Below, piece after piece: positions 21,801-28,957 of a DNA stretch of 38,969 nucleotides. Within the stretch, counting starts at the first letter, position 1. The number at the start of each line of letters is the position of its first letter. This DNA comes from a virus. The notes below the pieces were generated by a model. That model was not told the origin of the DNA, made no database searches, and saw only the letters and a list, made by a program, of their open reading frames with translations. The stretch is from IMG/VR virus record IMGVR_UViG_3300049203_000146, positions 1 through 38,969 of that record; one strand, written 5' to 3'. The position numbers and the translations under genes were made by a program.

Positions 21801-22173
21801 CGGCCGCGTAGTAGCCGAGCACGTTGGCGACCATCCGGGCGCCCGGGGACAGGGTCCGGAGTTCCGCGATGGAGTCCACAGAATCCAGGGTCACCCCCTG
21901 TCCCTGGATGGGGTCGAAGGTCCACACCAGGCCCCCGGCCGGCGTCTTCAGGTCGAAGCGGTAGGCCCCGGACTCCAGGAAGATGTTGGCCTCCCCGTTG
22001 GCGTCGAGGACGATGGGGTTGGCGTGGGGGTTGCTCAAGCCGACGTCGTTGTAGGTCGCCTTGGGGGTCGTGGTGCCCGAGTCGTAGGTGTACAGGAGGT
22101 AGCCGGCGGCCGGGGCCGAGCCGTTGGCCTTCCAGGCTTTAAATTTCGGGTACGTCGCGTTCAAGGTCGACAT
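18802..22173 (-). CDS. tailspike / receptor-binding protein with beta-helix
   Basis: A 1123-residue protein. Residues 1-90 are a podovirus head-binding type domain (AGYLLYTYDSGTTTPKATY, then NPIVLDANGEA and FLESGAYRFDL). Residues about 167-186 (SVKYFGAKGDGVTDDYTAVG) start a pectate-lyase-like beta-helix, and a second such entry occurs at 269-290 (PQWWGAVGDNSTDCAAAF). Two copies of a GSP-x-LT beta-sandwich-like module lie near 545-605 and 846-910. The C-terminus (LLLNGSANGSP, then FDGTNWNETSKMVR) is a common tail-fibre ending. It should bind and possibly cleave a surface glycan of the host; no catalytic residues are assignable by eye. Confidence 0.88.
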   Translation of the reverse strand: MSTLNATYPKFKAWKANGSAPAAGYLLYTYDSGTTTPKATYNDVGLSNPHANPIVLDANGEANIFLESGAYRFDLKTPAGGLVWTFDPIQGQGVTLDSVDSIAELRTLSPGARMVANVLGYYAAGDEGGGTFYFDPASADAEDFGVTILPTSAPVLGRWKRILDKEVSVKYFGAKGDGVTDDYTAVGRAVNFAGAAGNDLYFSKGTYVIGTNLTVLAGTKIIMNADAMLSPKVGVTLTLRGTLQLDLNQHFTGLGTVVFARGAAAEYYPQWWGAVGDNSTDCAAAFNAAILSIYTSGGGQLRVPSGEYRLSANVRLRRRVDILGDSRAYFYPTTNNIKMFDTDGATINDDFKFRNIEIQNPLAKTGVIGVYAEQARHNVVFENLFIDSLDQGMVFTNLCWMTTARECYVYGCRIGFEVGNSSHNFVFDRCTAYDCTQYGFYAHAEVTDIEPVLFKTQFIACLSQGNDLYGFYLKTCGYPSIIGGYSEANSEADVYALSCQALHMDGHYGGSNFGKTHLRLRSCDGANLNNVCCPGVRTCQLTGTATIGSPTLTGMSDTSGFPVGLGALTISGFAGTRSVIARTSTTITLDGNSSVNGTATITTTTWTFDVDSSNVHVNGFLLRSASNNLLSGTITGMHLQENLNGSTRLGNIGHGTTKIYGVIDTSSSASRHWHSLTNNRFDKNDVQGSASPYTVDCRTAYDVQRKAVRGGEIINLTNPEDGQVMYFILRGASDMGTRAPSVKIGASGSEYDINMLGSGADLNTIVALEYDGDYGWIVLSDTGWNKFGSRPVDVEGLRHRSGSSVPVSGTWKKGDLQDNNAITTTNGIHGWRCTQSGTFGSFSSLANTTNGSPVLTSVPTLTNLKRGDFISVSGGFPAGTYPQVLSYDATFATITLDTAATSSVGGVTAAHSTPLFERYGRTLDKDFSVSYAQAAGTNEVICENTDGTATAHAKLHAKTTGDGGGNPSVHLEVPGFGSISLGIDNALANNPGVLAYAGILTSGQLMYLYPAANGGLLANVRLQTKEGANVASAGDLTLGTAGNFFTITGTTTINGIAIANWQSGAVIRLKFNGALTLTHNGAPSAGFGKLLLNGSANGSPTAGSVYTFLFDGTNWNETSKMVR

Positions 22174-22174
22174 C

Positions 22175-23674
22175 TTAGCGCTTTCCTTTGTGGTAGGTGG
22201 ACCGGGCCAACTGGGCCAAGGTGTTGCGGGTGGCCGACGCGTCGGCGAGCGAGCGGCCGGCGTCGTACATCATGGCCGCGCCGCCGGGGGTGGAGGTGAG
22301 CTTGCGGCCGGCCAGGGCCGACATGGCCAGGGCGGGGACCGCGATGGAGGGGTTGGAGGCGGCCATGCCCAGGGCGCCGCCGCTAGCGAGGGACGACAGG
22401 TCCAGCAGGCCGACCTTGTAGTTGTTGCCGGCCTGGAGGTTCCGGCGGCCCAGCGCTTTCGCGAACGGGACGACCTTCGCCATCTCATCGGTCAGCTCCG
22501 CCGTTCTGGGTGACTCCTTGCGGATGACGTCGTTCAGCTTGGTGCGCAGCAGCTCACTGGCCTTGTTGAAGCCGTCCGTCAGGGTCTTGTTGCTCTCGCG
22601 GAAGGTCACCTCCCGGTCAATCATCTGCCGGGCGTGGAGGGCGTCCTCCACGGACATCTTCCCGAGGTTGTCAGCCGTGGGCCGGAAGCCAAGCTGCTTG
22701 TCCCAGTGAGACAGAGCTTGTTGGGCCTCGTCCAACACCTCCTTGCTCATCTTCCCCTTCGTACTATTGAACTCCTTGGCCAGGGCATCGCCGGCAGCCT
22801 CCACAGCCGAGCCAGAGCCTGGGCCCATAACCTGCCGTGCCGGTACTGGGTTGGTGGCGCCCGCGGCGGCGAGGTCACGAAGCTGTCCCAGACGACCGAC
22901 CTCCTTCGTGGCACGTTTTTCCGCGCCTTCGAGGCCGCCCATGTAGGGCACCAGGTTCTTCTCGAGGGCGACCTCGAAGTCGGGCGGGTTGGGCACGTCC
23001 ATGGAGTTGAGGACCGGCTTGGTCGCCGACCGCAACACCTGCGGCGCGACCTTCTTGAGCTTCTCGGCCAACTTGGCGCCGCCGCCCGCGAGCAGGGCGG
23101 AGAGGGCGACCTCCGTCGCGGCCTGACCCGGCTTGAAGCCCGCGCCGCTGCCGACGTTCTGGAGCTGGTGGATGCCGGCCGAGGCCAACCCCTGGGCACC
23201 GCCCGTGAGGAGAGCCTTCTTGGTCGCCGAAATGGCTAGGTTACCAAGCTTGAGCCCCTTGGTCGCGGCACCGCCGCCCGCCAGGGTCATGGCGATGTCC
23301 GGGGCTAGTTCCCCGAGGTCCTCGACCCCGGCACCCTTGGAGGCGTCGTCGTAGACCTTCAGCTCCGCCTTGGCGTCGCCGCTGCCCTGCCCGGCCAGCT
23401 GGGACAGCTTGGCCATGCCCGGGAAGCGGTAGGCGAATGACCCCACGCCCGCGAGGAACTGGTCCATCTTGGGCTGGTCGCGGAACGCGGCGCGCTGGCC
23501 GGCCTGGACGTTCTCGGCCTGCTGCTCCGGGGAAAGCGGGGGCACGTAACCAGACTTTTGCGGTGCGATGGCCGCCCCGGCGGCGTCCGCCGGCTCCCAG
23601 CTTTTCTCATCGTTCGGGTCCCCGCCCTTGAAGCGGTGGCCGTCGTAGATTTCACCAACCTTGGGGGCTGCCAT
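22175..23674 (-). CDS. probable ejection / internal virion protein (499 aa)
   Basis: GAGGAG lies six bases before ATG 23674, which overlaps the upstream stop (TAATG); the ATG at 23680 touches the ribosome site and is unlikely. The protein starts MAAPKVGEIYDGHRFKGGDP, has Gly-Ala-rich hydrophobic stretches (APDIAMTLAGGGAATKGL, ALLAGGGAKLAEKLKK), a helical middle with heptad-like Leu, and another hydrophobic part (SSLASGGALGMAASNPSIAV). Such proteins in P22-like phages (gp7, gp16, gp20 position) leave the virion with DNA and help it cross the envelope. Direct similarity to P22 proteins is not claimed. Confidence 0.7.
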   Translation of the reverse strand: MAAPKVGEIYDGHRFKGGDPNDEKSWEPADAAGAAIAPQKSGYVPPLSPEQQAENVQAGQRAAFRDQPKMDQFLAGVGSFAYRFPGMAKLSQLAGQGSGDAKAELKVYDDASKGAGVEDLGELAPDIAMTLAGGGAATKGLKLGNLAISATKKALLTGGAQGLASAGIHQLQNVGSGAGFKPGQAATEVALSALLAGGGAKLAEKLKKVAPQVLRSATKPVLNSMDVPNPPDFEVALEKNLVPYMGGLEGAEKRATKEVGRLGQLRDLAAAGATNPVPARQVMGPGSGSAVEAAGDALAKEFNSTKGKMSKEVLDEAQQALSHWDKQLGFRPTADNLGKMSVEDALHARQMIDREVTFRESNKTLTDGFNKASELLRTKLNDVIRKESPRTAELTDEMAKVVPFAKALGRRNLQAGNNYKVGLLDLSSLASGGALGMAASNPSIAVPALAMSALAGRKLTSTPGGAAMMYDAGRSLADASATRNTLAQLARSTYHKGKR

Positions 23675-24867
23675 TACCATCTCCTCTGCCAGGGCTTCGT
23701 GCCGCTGGTCGGTTGTTCGCGGCTCAGGATGGGGTCCGGGCGGTACCCGGAGCCCTGACCGTACTGCTGGCCCATCTCACTGTTGATGGCGTCGAGTTCG
23801 CGCTGGAAGTTCTGGAGCTTCGAGGTGAGCTGCTCTTTGGTGTCGCCGACCTGCGGAATCCACTGGGCCAGGCGCGGGAACTCCGACGCGGTCACCGCAG
23901 CGCCACTCACGTCCTTGATTTTTAGCGAGCTCAACTGCCCGATAAGCTGCCGCACGTTCATGCCCTGGGGGTCCGCGGCGTCGACGATGGCGTTGCCAAA
24001 GGGCAGGTACTCGCGCGCAGCCTGCTTACCAGGGCTCGTGGGGCTGTAGTCCTTGGGCAATTTGGCCAGCTGGCCCATGATGTTCATAACGACGCGCTTC
24101 TGCGACTCGTTGGTCCGCACGGCTTCCTTCACGGAGTCCGGGATGGGCTTTTGCTCCGGCGCCAGCTGCTTCCCGCCCGGGCCGATTGGAACTGGGGTCG
24201 CCGTGCCGGTGCCGCCGCGGGGGACGGTGACCGTGTAGAACCCACCCTCACCCGGGGCCATGAAGGTCTGGGGCGCGGCCTTAACCGGCTGACCCGTAAC
24301 CGCGTTCAGGCCGGTCTTGGGGTTAACGGGGACGTAGCTGCCGTGCTCATCGACCTTCAGCTGCGGGTCGACCTTGTTCGCGGCAGCGTCGGCCTTCACG
24401 CCGGCGATGCGCTCCGTGGACCGTTGGTCGGGGGTCATGGCCAGCTGGCGCCAGTGATTGATGACGCTGTCGTCATACTCCCCCATGTCCGCGACGTCGA
24501 AGCCCTCATCCTTAAGGCCCGGCAGCAGGTGCTTCTTGTAGTAGGTCGCCCGCTTCTCAGGGGGTAGGCTGGACAGCGCCTCGGCCTCGCCACCTAATAG
24601 CCCATGCAGGGTCGCCCGCCGCTTTTCCTTGCGCTGGGTCGCGAGGTCCGTCAGCTGCTGGTCGAAGGTTGACTGGGCGCGGGCCTCGCCGCGCTTCGCC
24701 CGGTCCTCCTGGGCCAGGTTGAAGCCCATGTCCATCGACTTGGCCTTGCGGTCCAGGGCGACGCTTTCCTGGTCGGACTTGAACTTCTTGGCCATCATGA
24801 AGGCGTCCGCCAACTCCGCCAGGTTGGGGGCGCGAACACTCATCGGGATGGAGGCATCAATTCCCAT
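23674..24867 (-). CDS. probable ejection / DNA-transfer protein (397 aa)
   Basis: ATG 24867 overlaps the upstream stop as TGATG; a GTG at 24870 is possible. The N-terminal third is a charged, probably coiled-coil helix (AELADAFMMAKKFKSDQESV and on), the middle is Pro-Gly-rich, and the C-terminal part (SSLKIKDVSGAAVTASEFPR, then GDTKEQLTSKLQNFQRELDA) matches a segment I know from phage DNA-transfer proteins. It sits second in a block of three genes in the position of the P22 ejection proteins. It likely forms part of the ejected channel. Confidence 0.7.
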   Translation of the reverse strand: MGIDASIPMSVRAPNLAELADAFMMAKKFKSDQESVALDRKAKSMDMGFNLAQEDRAKRGEARAQSTFDQQLTDLATQRKEKRRATLHGLLGGEAEALSSLPPEKRATYYKKHLLPGLKDEGFDVADMGEYDDSVINHWRQLAMTPDQRSTERIAGVKADAAANKVDPQLKVDEHGSYVPVNPKTGLNAVTGQPVKAAPQTFMAPGEGGFYTVTVPRGGTGTATPVPIGPGGKQLAPEQKPIPDSVKEAVRTNESQKRVVMNIMGQLAKLPKDYSPTSPGKQAAREYLPFGNAIVDAADPQGMNVRQLIGQLSSLKIKDVSGAAVTASEFPRLAQWIPQVGDTKEQLTSKLQNFQRELDAINSEMGQQYGQGSGYRPDPILSREQPTSGTKPWQRRW

Positions 24868-25793
24868 CACTTACCCCCGTAGTACTTGGCCACGAGGCCC
24901 GCGATTCCCATGGCCGTGTCACGCTGCGAGTTGTAGCCGCCGACGATGCCGGCCGCCTGGGCGTTGCCGCCGCTTTGGATGCTTTGGGAAATGCTGTCCC
25001 CGAGGCCGCGCGCGCCCGTGACGTCACGGCCCGTCGCCGCGTCACCGAGGCCAGCCAGGGAGGACAGGCGGCTAAAGCGGTCGTTCAACGACGACCGCTT
25101 GCGGCCCTGCGCGTCGTTGAACGACCCGTAGGCGAAGTTGCGGCGGTCGATGCTATCCGCGCCGCGGTCGCGGAAGGCCCCGTAGGCGAAGTTCCGCTGG
25201 TCCACGTTGTCGGCGCGCTTGTCACGGAAGGCGTTGTAGCCGAAGCCCCGGTCCGCGTCGTAACGCTCATAGGCGTTGCCGTACTCCTGGGACGCCATCT
25301 CACCGCTACGCTTGGCGAGGTCGGAGAGGGTCGCGCCGGCAAAGAGCCCGCCGCCCGCGGCTGCCGAGCGTTCGATGGCCTTTTGCTGCTCGGCCTGGCG
25401 GAACTGGTACCCGGGGTCGGCCTTAAAGTCGAACTTGGGGGCCGTGTAGGCCTCCTCAGGCATCTGGTAGTTGAACTTCTCCTCAGGCATCTGGTAGTTG
25501 AACTTCTCATCCGGCGCGTCGAAGGCCCCAGACTTCAAGCCACCGGCCAGGTCGGAGAGGGCCGTGATGCCCGCCTCGCGCCAGGGGCGGTTGAGCTCCT
25601 GGGACTTGTCGAACATCTCGCGCTGAAACCCGATGGACTTGTCCGTCGCGTCCATCTGCGCCTTGGCGGCTTCCTTCGCCGCCGTTTTTCCGGATAGGTC
25701 GTCGAAGCGCCGGTTGACGTGGTCGTAAACATCCCCGCTCCCCTTGTAGATTTGACGCCCACCGTGCCTGTAAAGAAAACCGCCAAGTCCCAT
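24867..25793 (-). CDS. probable ejection protein with internal repeats (308 aa)
   Basis: ATG 25793 overlaps the upstream stop (TAATG). The protein begins MGLGGFLYRHGGRQIYKG, has a helical charged region, two exact copies of KFNYQMPEE (a 27-bp DNA repeat), and then three degenerate units of about 18 residues built on NFAYGAFRDRGADSIDRR. The C-terminus is Gly/Ser-rich (QSGGNAQAAGIVGGYNSQRD). The region PGYQFRQAEQQKAIERSAAA is typical of podovirus DNA-transfer proteins. It is the first of three presumed ejection protein genes after the tail hub gene. Confidence 0.72.
   Translation of the reverse strand: MGLGGFLYRHGGRQIYKGSGDVYDHVNRRFDDLSGKTAAKEAAKAQMDATDKSIGFQREMFDKSQELNRPWREAGITALSDLAGGLKSGAFDAPDEKFNYQMPEEKFNYQMPEEAYTAPKFDFKADPGYQFRQAEQQKAIERSAAAGGGLFAGATLSDLAKRSGEMASQEYGNAYERYDADRGFGYNAFRDKRADNVDQRNFAYGAFRDRGADSIDRRNFAYGSFNDAQGRKRSSLNDRFSRLSSLAGLGDAATGRDVTGARGLGDSISQSIQSGGNAQAAGIVGGYNSQRDTAMGIAGLVAKYYGGK
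25452..25505. repeat. tandem repeat, 2 x 27 bp, coding
   Basis: Two adjacent copies of a 27-bp unit (25452-25478 and 25479-25505) are identical base for base. On the minus strand each encodes KFNYQMPEE in the ejection protein gene. Identity at third positions points to a recent duplication. Confidence 0.85.
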
Positions 25794-26146
25794 TAGAACG
25801 CCTCCACAAGTTCGTAGAACACCTGGCGGGTATCGGCCCCGCTGGTGCTGGTGATGGTGAACCCGGTGCCGGGGTTCAAGGTAATTGAGAGGTGACCGGG
25901 CGTGCCCGCGGCACTCTGCGGGGTAAGCCGTACCAGGGTGGCCGCCGTGACCACCGTGTTCGCCACAACCGCCGTGCCGGCCACCAGGGTGGCCACGCCG
26001 GACCGGTCCGCGTCGTACCGGTTTATCAGCCGGTCGACGATGTAGTACAGGTCCTGGAACCACCGCAGCCAGTCCACCCCGACGGCGCCGGCCTTGTCGG
26101 ACAGCGGGCTGCGGGTAGGAATCATGGAGAGCTTTTTCGCCGGCAT
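25793..26146 (-). CDS. small virion-region protein (117 aa)
   Basis: ATG 26146 overlaps the gp10-like stop (TGATG). The protein begins MPAKKLSMIPTRSPLSDKAG, has an aromatic helix (VDWLRWFQDLYYIVDRLINR) and a Thr/Val-rich beta part (GTAVVANTVVTAATLVRLTP, then LNPGTGFTITSTSGAD) ending YELVEAF. Small proteins of this make-up sit beside the tail hub in many podoviruses. A structural role is likely from position and composition; the exact role is unknown. Confidence 0.65.
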   Translation of the reverse strand: MPAKKLSMIPTRSPLSDKAGAVGVDWLRWFQDLYYIVDRLINRYDADRSGVATLVAGTAVVANTVVTAATLVRLTPQSAAGTPGHLSITLNPGTGFTITSTSGADTRQVFYELVEAF

Positions 26147-27594
26147 CAGCCTGCCCCATCGGTTAGGCCCAGGTTGGCGCCCATGATGCGAAACGGCACG
26201 GGGTCCGTCACGGTAATTTCGTACACCCGGTCGTAGGACGAGCCTAGCCGCGTCCAACGGACCCGCGTCTTATACTTCCCAAGGGCCCCGAGGGACTTGG
26301 TGTGGTAGCTGCCCCAGGTGCGGGCACCGTCGTCGGAGAATCTCAGCGAAATCAGGGGGTTACTTCCCTGCCCGCTCACGAGGCCCACGCCGACCTCCGC
26401 GTCCAGGTCGAGGTAGTGGTAGAAGACCTTCTGGGCCTTCTTCTGGATGTGCGGCGCGCGGCGGTACCGCACGATGGGGTCGCCGTTGTCGGTGTACACG
26501 TCGGAGGAAAGCTCGTAAACGTTGCCGTTGGCAAAGTCCCCGACCAGGTTCCGGTTAAAGGCGAAGGTGTGGCACGACGCGCGGTGTTGCGTGCGGTTGT
26601 TGGACGACGGCACGCGATACTCCATCTCATGCCAGAGGTCCTCCTTGAGGTCGTAGACCAGGGTGCGGCCGGCACGCGGGAAGTTGAGGGCGTACATGAA
26701 GTGGCCCGCGCGTTGGTAGGTCCAGGCCTCCGCGTCGTCGATGTACTCGAAGGAGTCGATGAGCTGCTCGACGCCGTAGTCACTGACCCGGACGGGCTGG
26801 TAGCCGCTGGAGCCCCAGACGATGCCGTGACCCTCCTTGGACCCGCCCAGCCAGAACACGCGGCCCTGCAGGGAGAGCACCGAGTAGGGGGCGACCGTGC
26901 CGATGTTGAACGCGGCGTCGCGGATGCGCTGGAAGGTGCGCAGGGAGTCGCCCGTGTTCCACCAAACTTCGTAGCTTTCCGGGCCGAACAGCCAAAGCTC
27001 GCGGCCGTTCACGACCAGGGAGGTGACGTAGTCTGGGCTGCTTTCCGCGGTGAACACGTCCGCCGCGACCATGGGCTGGCTGCCGTCGTAGGCCAGCGGC
27101 AGCAGCTGGAACTGCTGGCTGTCCGGGCGGTTCACGATGAGGAACTGGTCCAGGAACTCGACGCAGCTGCCACCCAGGTAGTTCACGTCCGTGACCTCGT
27201 GAAAGGTGTCGTCGCCGTACTTGAGGTAGTACGCCAGGGTCGACCCGACCGCGATGAAGAGCACCAGGCCGTTGTCCGCCATGCGCACGCGCTCCTCATT
27301 CACGACCATGGTGCCCCGGAGGGTGTAGGTCCCGTCAGCGACCAGCTCATAAAGGAACCGGTTGGCGACGGCGAAGACCCGGCCGTTGGCCGCCTTCAGC
27401 AGGCGCCGCACGGGGCCCGTGGGCAGGGCGCAGAACAGCTCGAGGCCCGGGGTCGGCTTCAGCCAGAAGGCGTCCTTGCCGTTGCTGGATTCGACGCGTT
27501 CGGGCAGCATGTTCACGCACCGCTGGCACTCGGCGTTTAAGCTCTCGAGGGTATAGGTCGGCCCCAGGATGCCGCTGAAGGGAACGCGGTTCAT
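26146..27594 (-). CDS. P22 gp10-like tail hub / packaged-DNA stabilisation protein
   Basis: 482 residues from ATG 27594 (ATGA overlap). It reads MNRVPFSGILGPTYTLESLN, CVNMLPERVESSNGKDAFWL, then many beta-strand repeats such as GRVFAVANRFLYELVADG, GGSKEGHGIVWGSSGYQPVR and RTLVYDLKEDLWHEMEYR, ending in a jelly-roll-like part. This is the pattern of P22 gp10, which forms the hexameric hub closing the portal after DNA packaging and carrying the tailspikes. Gene order (gp4-like, gp10-like, ejection proteins) agrees with P22. Confidence 0.85.
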   Translation of the reverse strand: MNRVPFSGILGPTYTLESLNAECQRCVNMLPERVESSNGKDAFWLKPTPGLELFCALPTGPVRRLLKAANGRVFAVANRFLYELVADGTYTLRGTMVVNEERVRMADNGLVLFIAVGSTLAYYLKYGDDTFHEVTDVNYLGGSCVEFLDQFLIVNRPDSQQFQLLPLAYDGSQPMVAADVFTAESSPDYVTSLVVNGRELWLFGPESYEVWWNTGDSLRTFQRIRDAAFNIGTVAPYSVLSLQGRVFWLGGSKEGHGIVWGSSGYQPVRVSDYGVEQLIDSFEYIDDAEAWTYQRAGHFMYALNFPRAGRTLVYDLKEDLWHEMEYRVPSSNNRTQHRASCHTFAFNRNLVGDFANGNVYELSSDVYTDNGDPIVRYRRAPHIQKKAQKVFYHYLDLDAEVGVGLVSGQGSNPLISLRFSDDGARTWGSYHTKSLGALGKYKTRVRWTRLGSSYDRVYEITVTDPVPFRIMGANLGLTDGAG

Positions 27595-28301
27595 TGGTCG
27601 TTGTAGGGGTTGTAGGAACCGCGCGCGCCGCCCGGAAGGAGGCCGTCGAAGTCCATCAGGTCCTGGTTGACGTTCTTGCGCTTGACGTTGGCCTTGGCGT
27701 CCTCGAACTTCCCGCTGACGTAGGGCACCAGGTCCAGGCGGCCGGCGGGCAGGCACAGGCGGTCGGCGAGGCCGTACACGAGCACCTCCTTCATTCCGTT
27801 CGGGAGGGTCACCACGTCGGAGAGGTCCGCGAAGGACGTAAGCAGCTGGCGGCTGGAGAGGCGTACCTTCAACCCGGCGGCGGGCGTCGGCCAGAAGGTC
27901 AGCTTGCCCAGCGGGTAGTCGGGGTTGTAGCACACCTTGGTCGGGAGCGTCGGGGATGTCTCCTTTTGGGTTAGCCGCTGGTAGGTGTCGTTGGAGATGA
28001 GGTCGAGCGAGGTGTCAAGGCTGTTGGCGTCGCGAAGCTGGGCCGACAGAATCTCGGTCGGGCGGACGGTGTTGAAGTCGCCGCTGTCACCGATGGTGTA
28101 GGCCTCCTGGCCGTTGACCAGGTCGAACTCCTCAGTCTTCTCATAGTTCAGCAGCAGGTCCTCGAGGGTCAGCTGCTCGATGAGCGCGTTCAGCGTCTCG
28201 AGGCAGTCGTCCGCGTAGTCACCGTCCACCGTCTCGCCGGCGGGGAGCTCACCAATTTCCCGCAACGCGCGGGAGACCAGGTCGGACACCGTGTAGGCCA
28301 T
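27591..28301 (-). CDS. P22 gp4-like tail accessory factor (head-tail adaptor)
   Basis: 236 residues from ATG 28301 (TAATG overlap). The N-terminal helical part MAYTVSDLVSRALREIGELP, the pattern DYADDCLETLNALIEQLTLE, then EEFDLVNGQEAYTIGDSGDF, RPTEILSAQLRD and PLGKLTFWPTPAAG match the P22 gp4 family. Gp4 binds below the portal ring and connects it to the gp10 hub. The position directly before the gp10-like gene agrees. The C-terminal tail is basic and then Gly/Asn-rich. Confidence 0.85.
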   Translation of the reverse strand: MAYTVSDLVSRALREIGELPAGETVDGDYADDCLETLNALIEQLTLEDLLLNYEKTEEFDLVNGQEAYTIGDSGDFNTVRPTEILSAQLRDANSLDTSLDLISNDTYQRLTQKETSPTLPTKVCYNPDYPLGKLTFWPTPAAGLKVRLSSRQLLTSFADLSDVVTLPNGMKEVLVYGLADRLCLPAGRLDLVPYVSGKFEDAKANVKRKNVNQDLMDFDGLLPGGARGSYNPYNDQ

Positions 28302-28600
28302 TAGGCCACGTCCCCGGAGGTTACGAGCAAGGTCGTGCTGGTGCCGGAGATGGCCGCGATGTACTCGCCGCACTCGGGCTTGCGGATGATTTTTTCCGTG
28401 CCGGCCGGAATGGCGATGGCGGTCGTGGTGGCGGCGCAGTTCTTGTTGCCAAAGCTCACGAAGCAGGTGCCGGTGCCGACGTTCTGGAGCAGCAGGCCGC
28501 CGCCCTTTCCGGTCAGCTGCGTTGGCGCGGAAGTGTTGGTAACGCTAATCGACTGCGTGTCGACGTTGTTGCTGGCGAGGCGGGGGCGAAAGAGCTGCAT
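28301..28600 (-). CDS. small probable virion protein (99 aa)
   Basis: ATG 28600 is preceded by CCAGGAA and, directly before the ATG, by ACGCGACAC, a variant of the recurrent TTGCGACA motif. The protein (MQLFRPRLASNNVDTQSISV onward) is Ser/Thr/Gly-rich and beta-like (GGGLLLQNVGTGTCFVSFGN, ISGTSTTLLVTSGD), suggesting a head-decoration or head-tail component. It lies between the coat and adaptor genes. No family is recognised with certainty. Confidence 0.65.
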   Translation of the reverse strand: MQLFRPRLASNNVDTQSISVTNTSAPTQLTGKGGGLLLQNVGTGTCFVSFGNKNCAATTTAIAIPAGTEKIIRKPECGEYIAAISGTSTTLLVTSGDVA

Positions 28601-28638
28601 GTGTCGCGTTCCTGGTTAAGGTGATTGAAGAGAAGGAA

Positions 28639-28662
28639 GGTGACCCCGGTTAGGGGGTCACC
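28639..28662 (-). terminator. intrinsic terminator-like hairpin after the 28669 gene
   Basis: Read on the minus strand, GGTGACCCC-CTAACC-GGGGTCACC is a perfect 9-bp stem with a 6-base loop, followed by the pyrimidine run TTCCTTCTCTTC. It begins 6 bases after the stop of the 28669 gene and precedes the 28301 gene. With few consecutive T residues it is probably a partial terminator. Confidence 0.6.
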
Positions 28663-28668
28663 CCAGGC

Positions 28669-28881
28669 TTACGCCTCGTTGATGATGCCCTTGGCTGCGC
28701 AGGCGGTGATGAGCGTCCGCACGGCCAGGATGAGGGCGTCCATTTGCGCGGCGCCCGCCGTCCCATACGGGGACGTGTTCGTCGCGGCGGTGGAGGCCGG
28801 CTTGGTGACCGTGGTCAGGGCGTCGTCGCCGCCGAGGCGGGAGAGCAGCTGGGTGACGGTGGGAGTGGAGGAGGAACCCAT
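28669..28881 (-). CDS. small hypothetical protein after coat gene (70 aa)
   Basis: AAGGAAA lies before ATG 28881. The protein starts MGSSSTPTVTQLLSRLGGDD, is Thr/Ala-rich in the middle and ends in a hydrophobic helix (MDALILAVRTLITACAAKG). It is bounded by terminator-like hairpins on both sides, so its level may be set separately. Position between coat and adaptor genes suggests a minor head protein, but no family is recognised. Confidence 0.6.
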   Translation of the reverse strand: MGSSSTPTVTQLLSRLGGDDALTTVTKPASTAATNTSPYGTAGAAQMDALILAVRTLITACAAKGIINEA

Positions 28882-28916
28882 GATGTTATTTCCTTGAAAA
28901 GGTGGTTGGTTGAGGT

Positions 28917-28951
28917 GAAAAAGGCGGGCCTGGGGATGGCTACACAGGCCC
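28917..28951 (-). terminator. intrinsic terminator after the coat gene
   Basis: Read on the minus strand, GGGCCTG and CAGGCCC (7-bp stem, 12-base loop) are followed by GCCTTTTTC. The hairpin starts 7 bases after the coat gene stop. This is a standard Rho-independent arrangement and would reduce read-through into the downstream tail genes. Confidence 0.75.
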
Positions 28952-28957
28952 TAAGGG

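Noticed and set aside
25452-25505. CRISPR-like or regulatory direct repeat
   Set aside because: Only two adjacent units without spacers, in frame within a coding gene; it is a coding tandem duplication.
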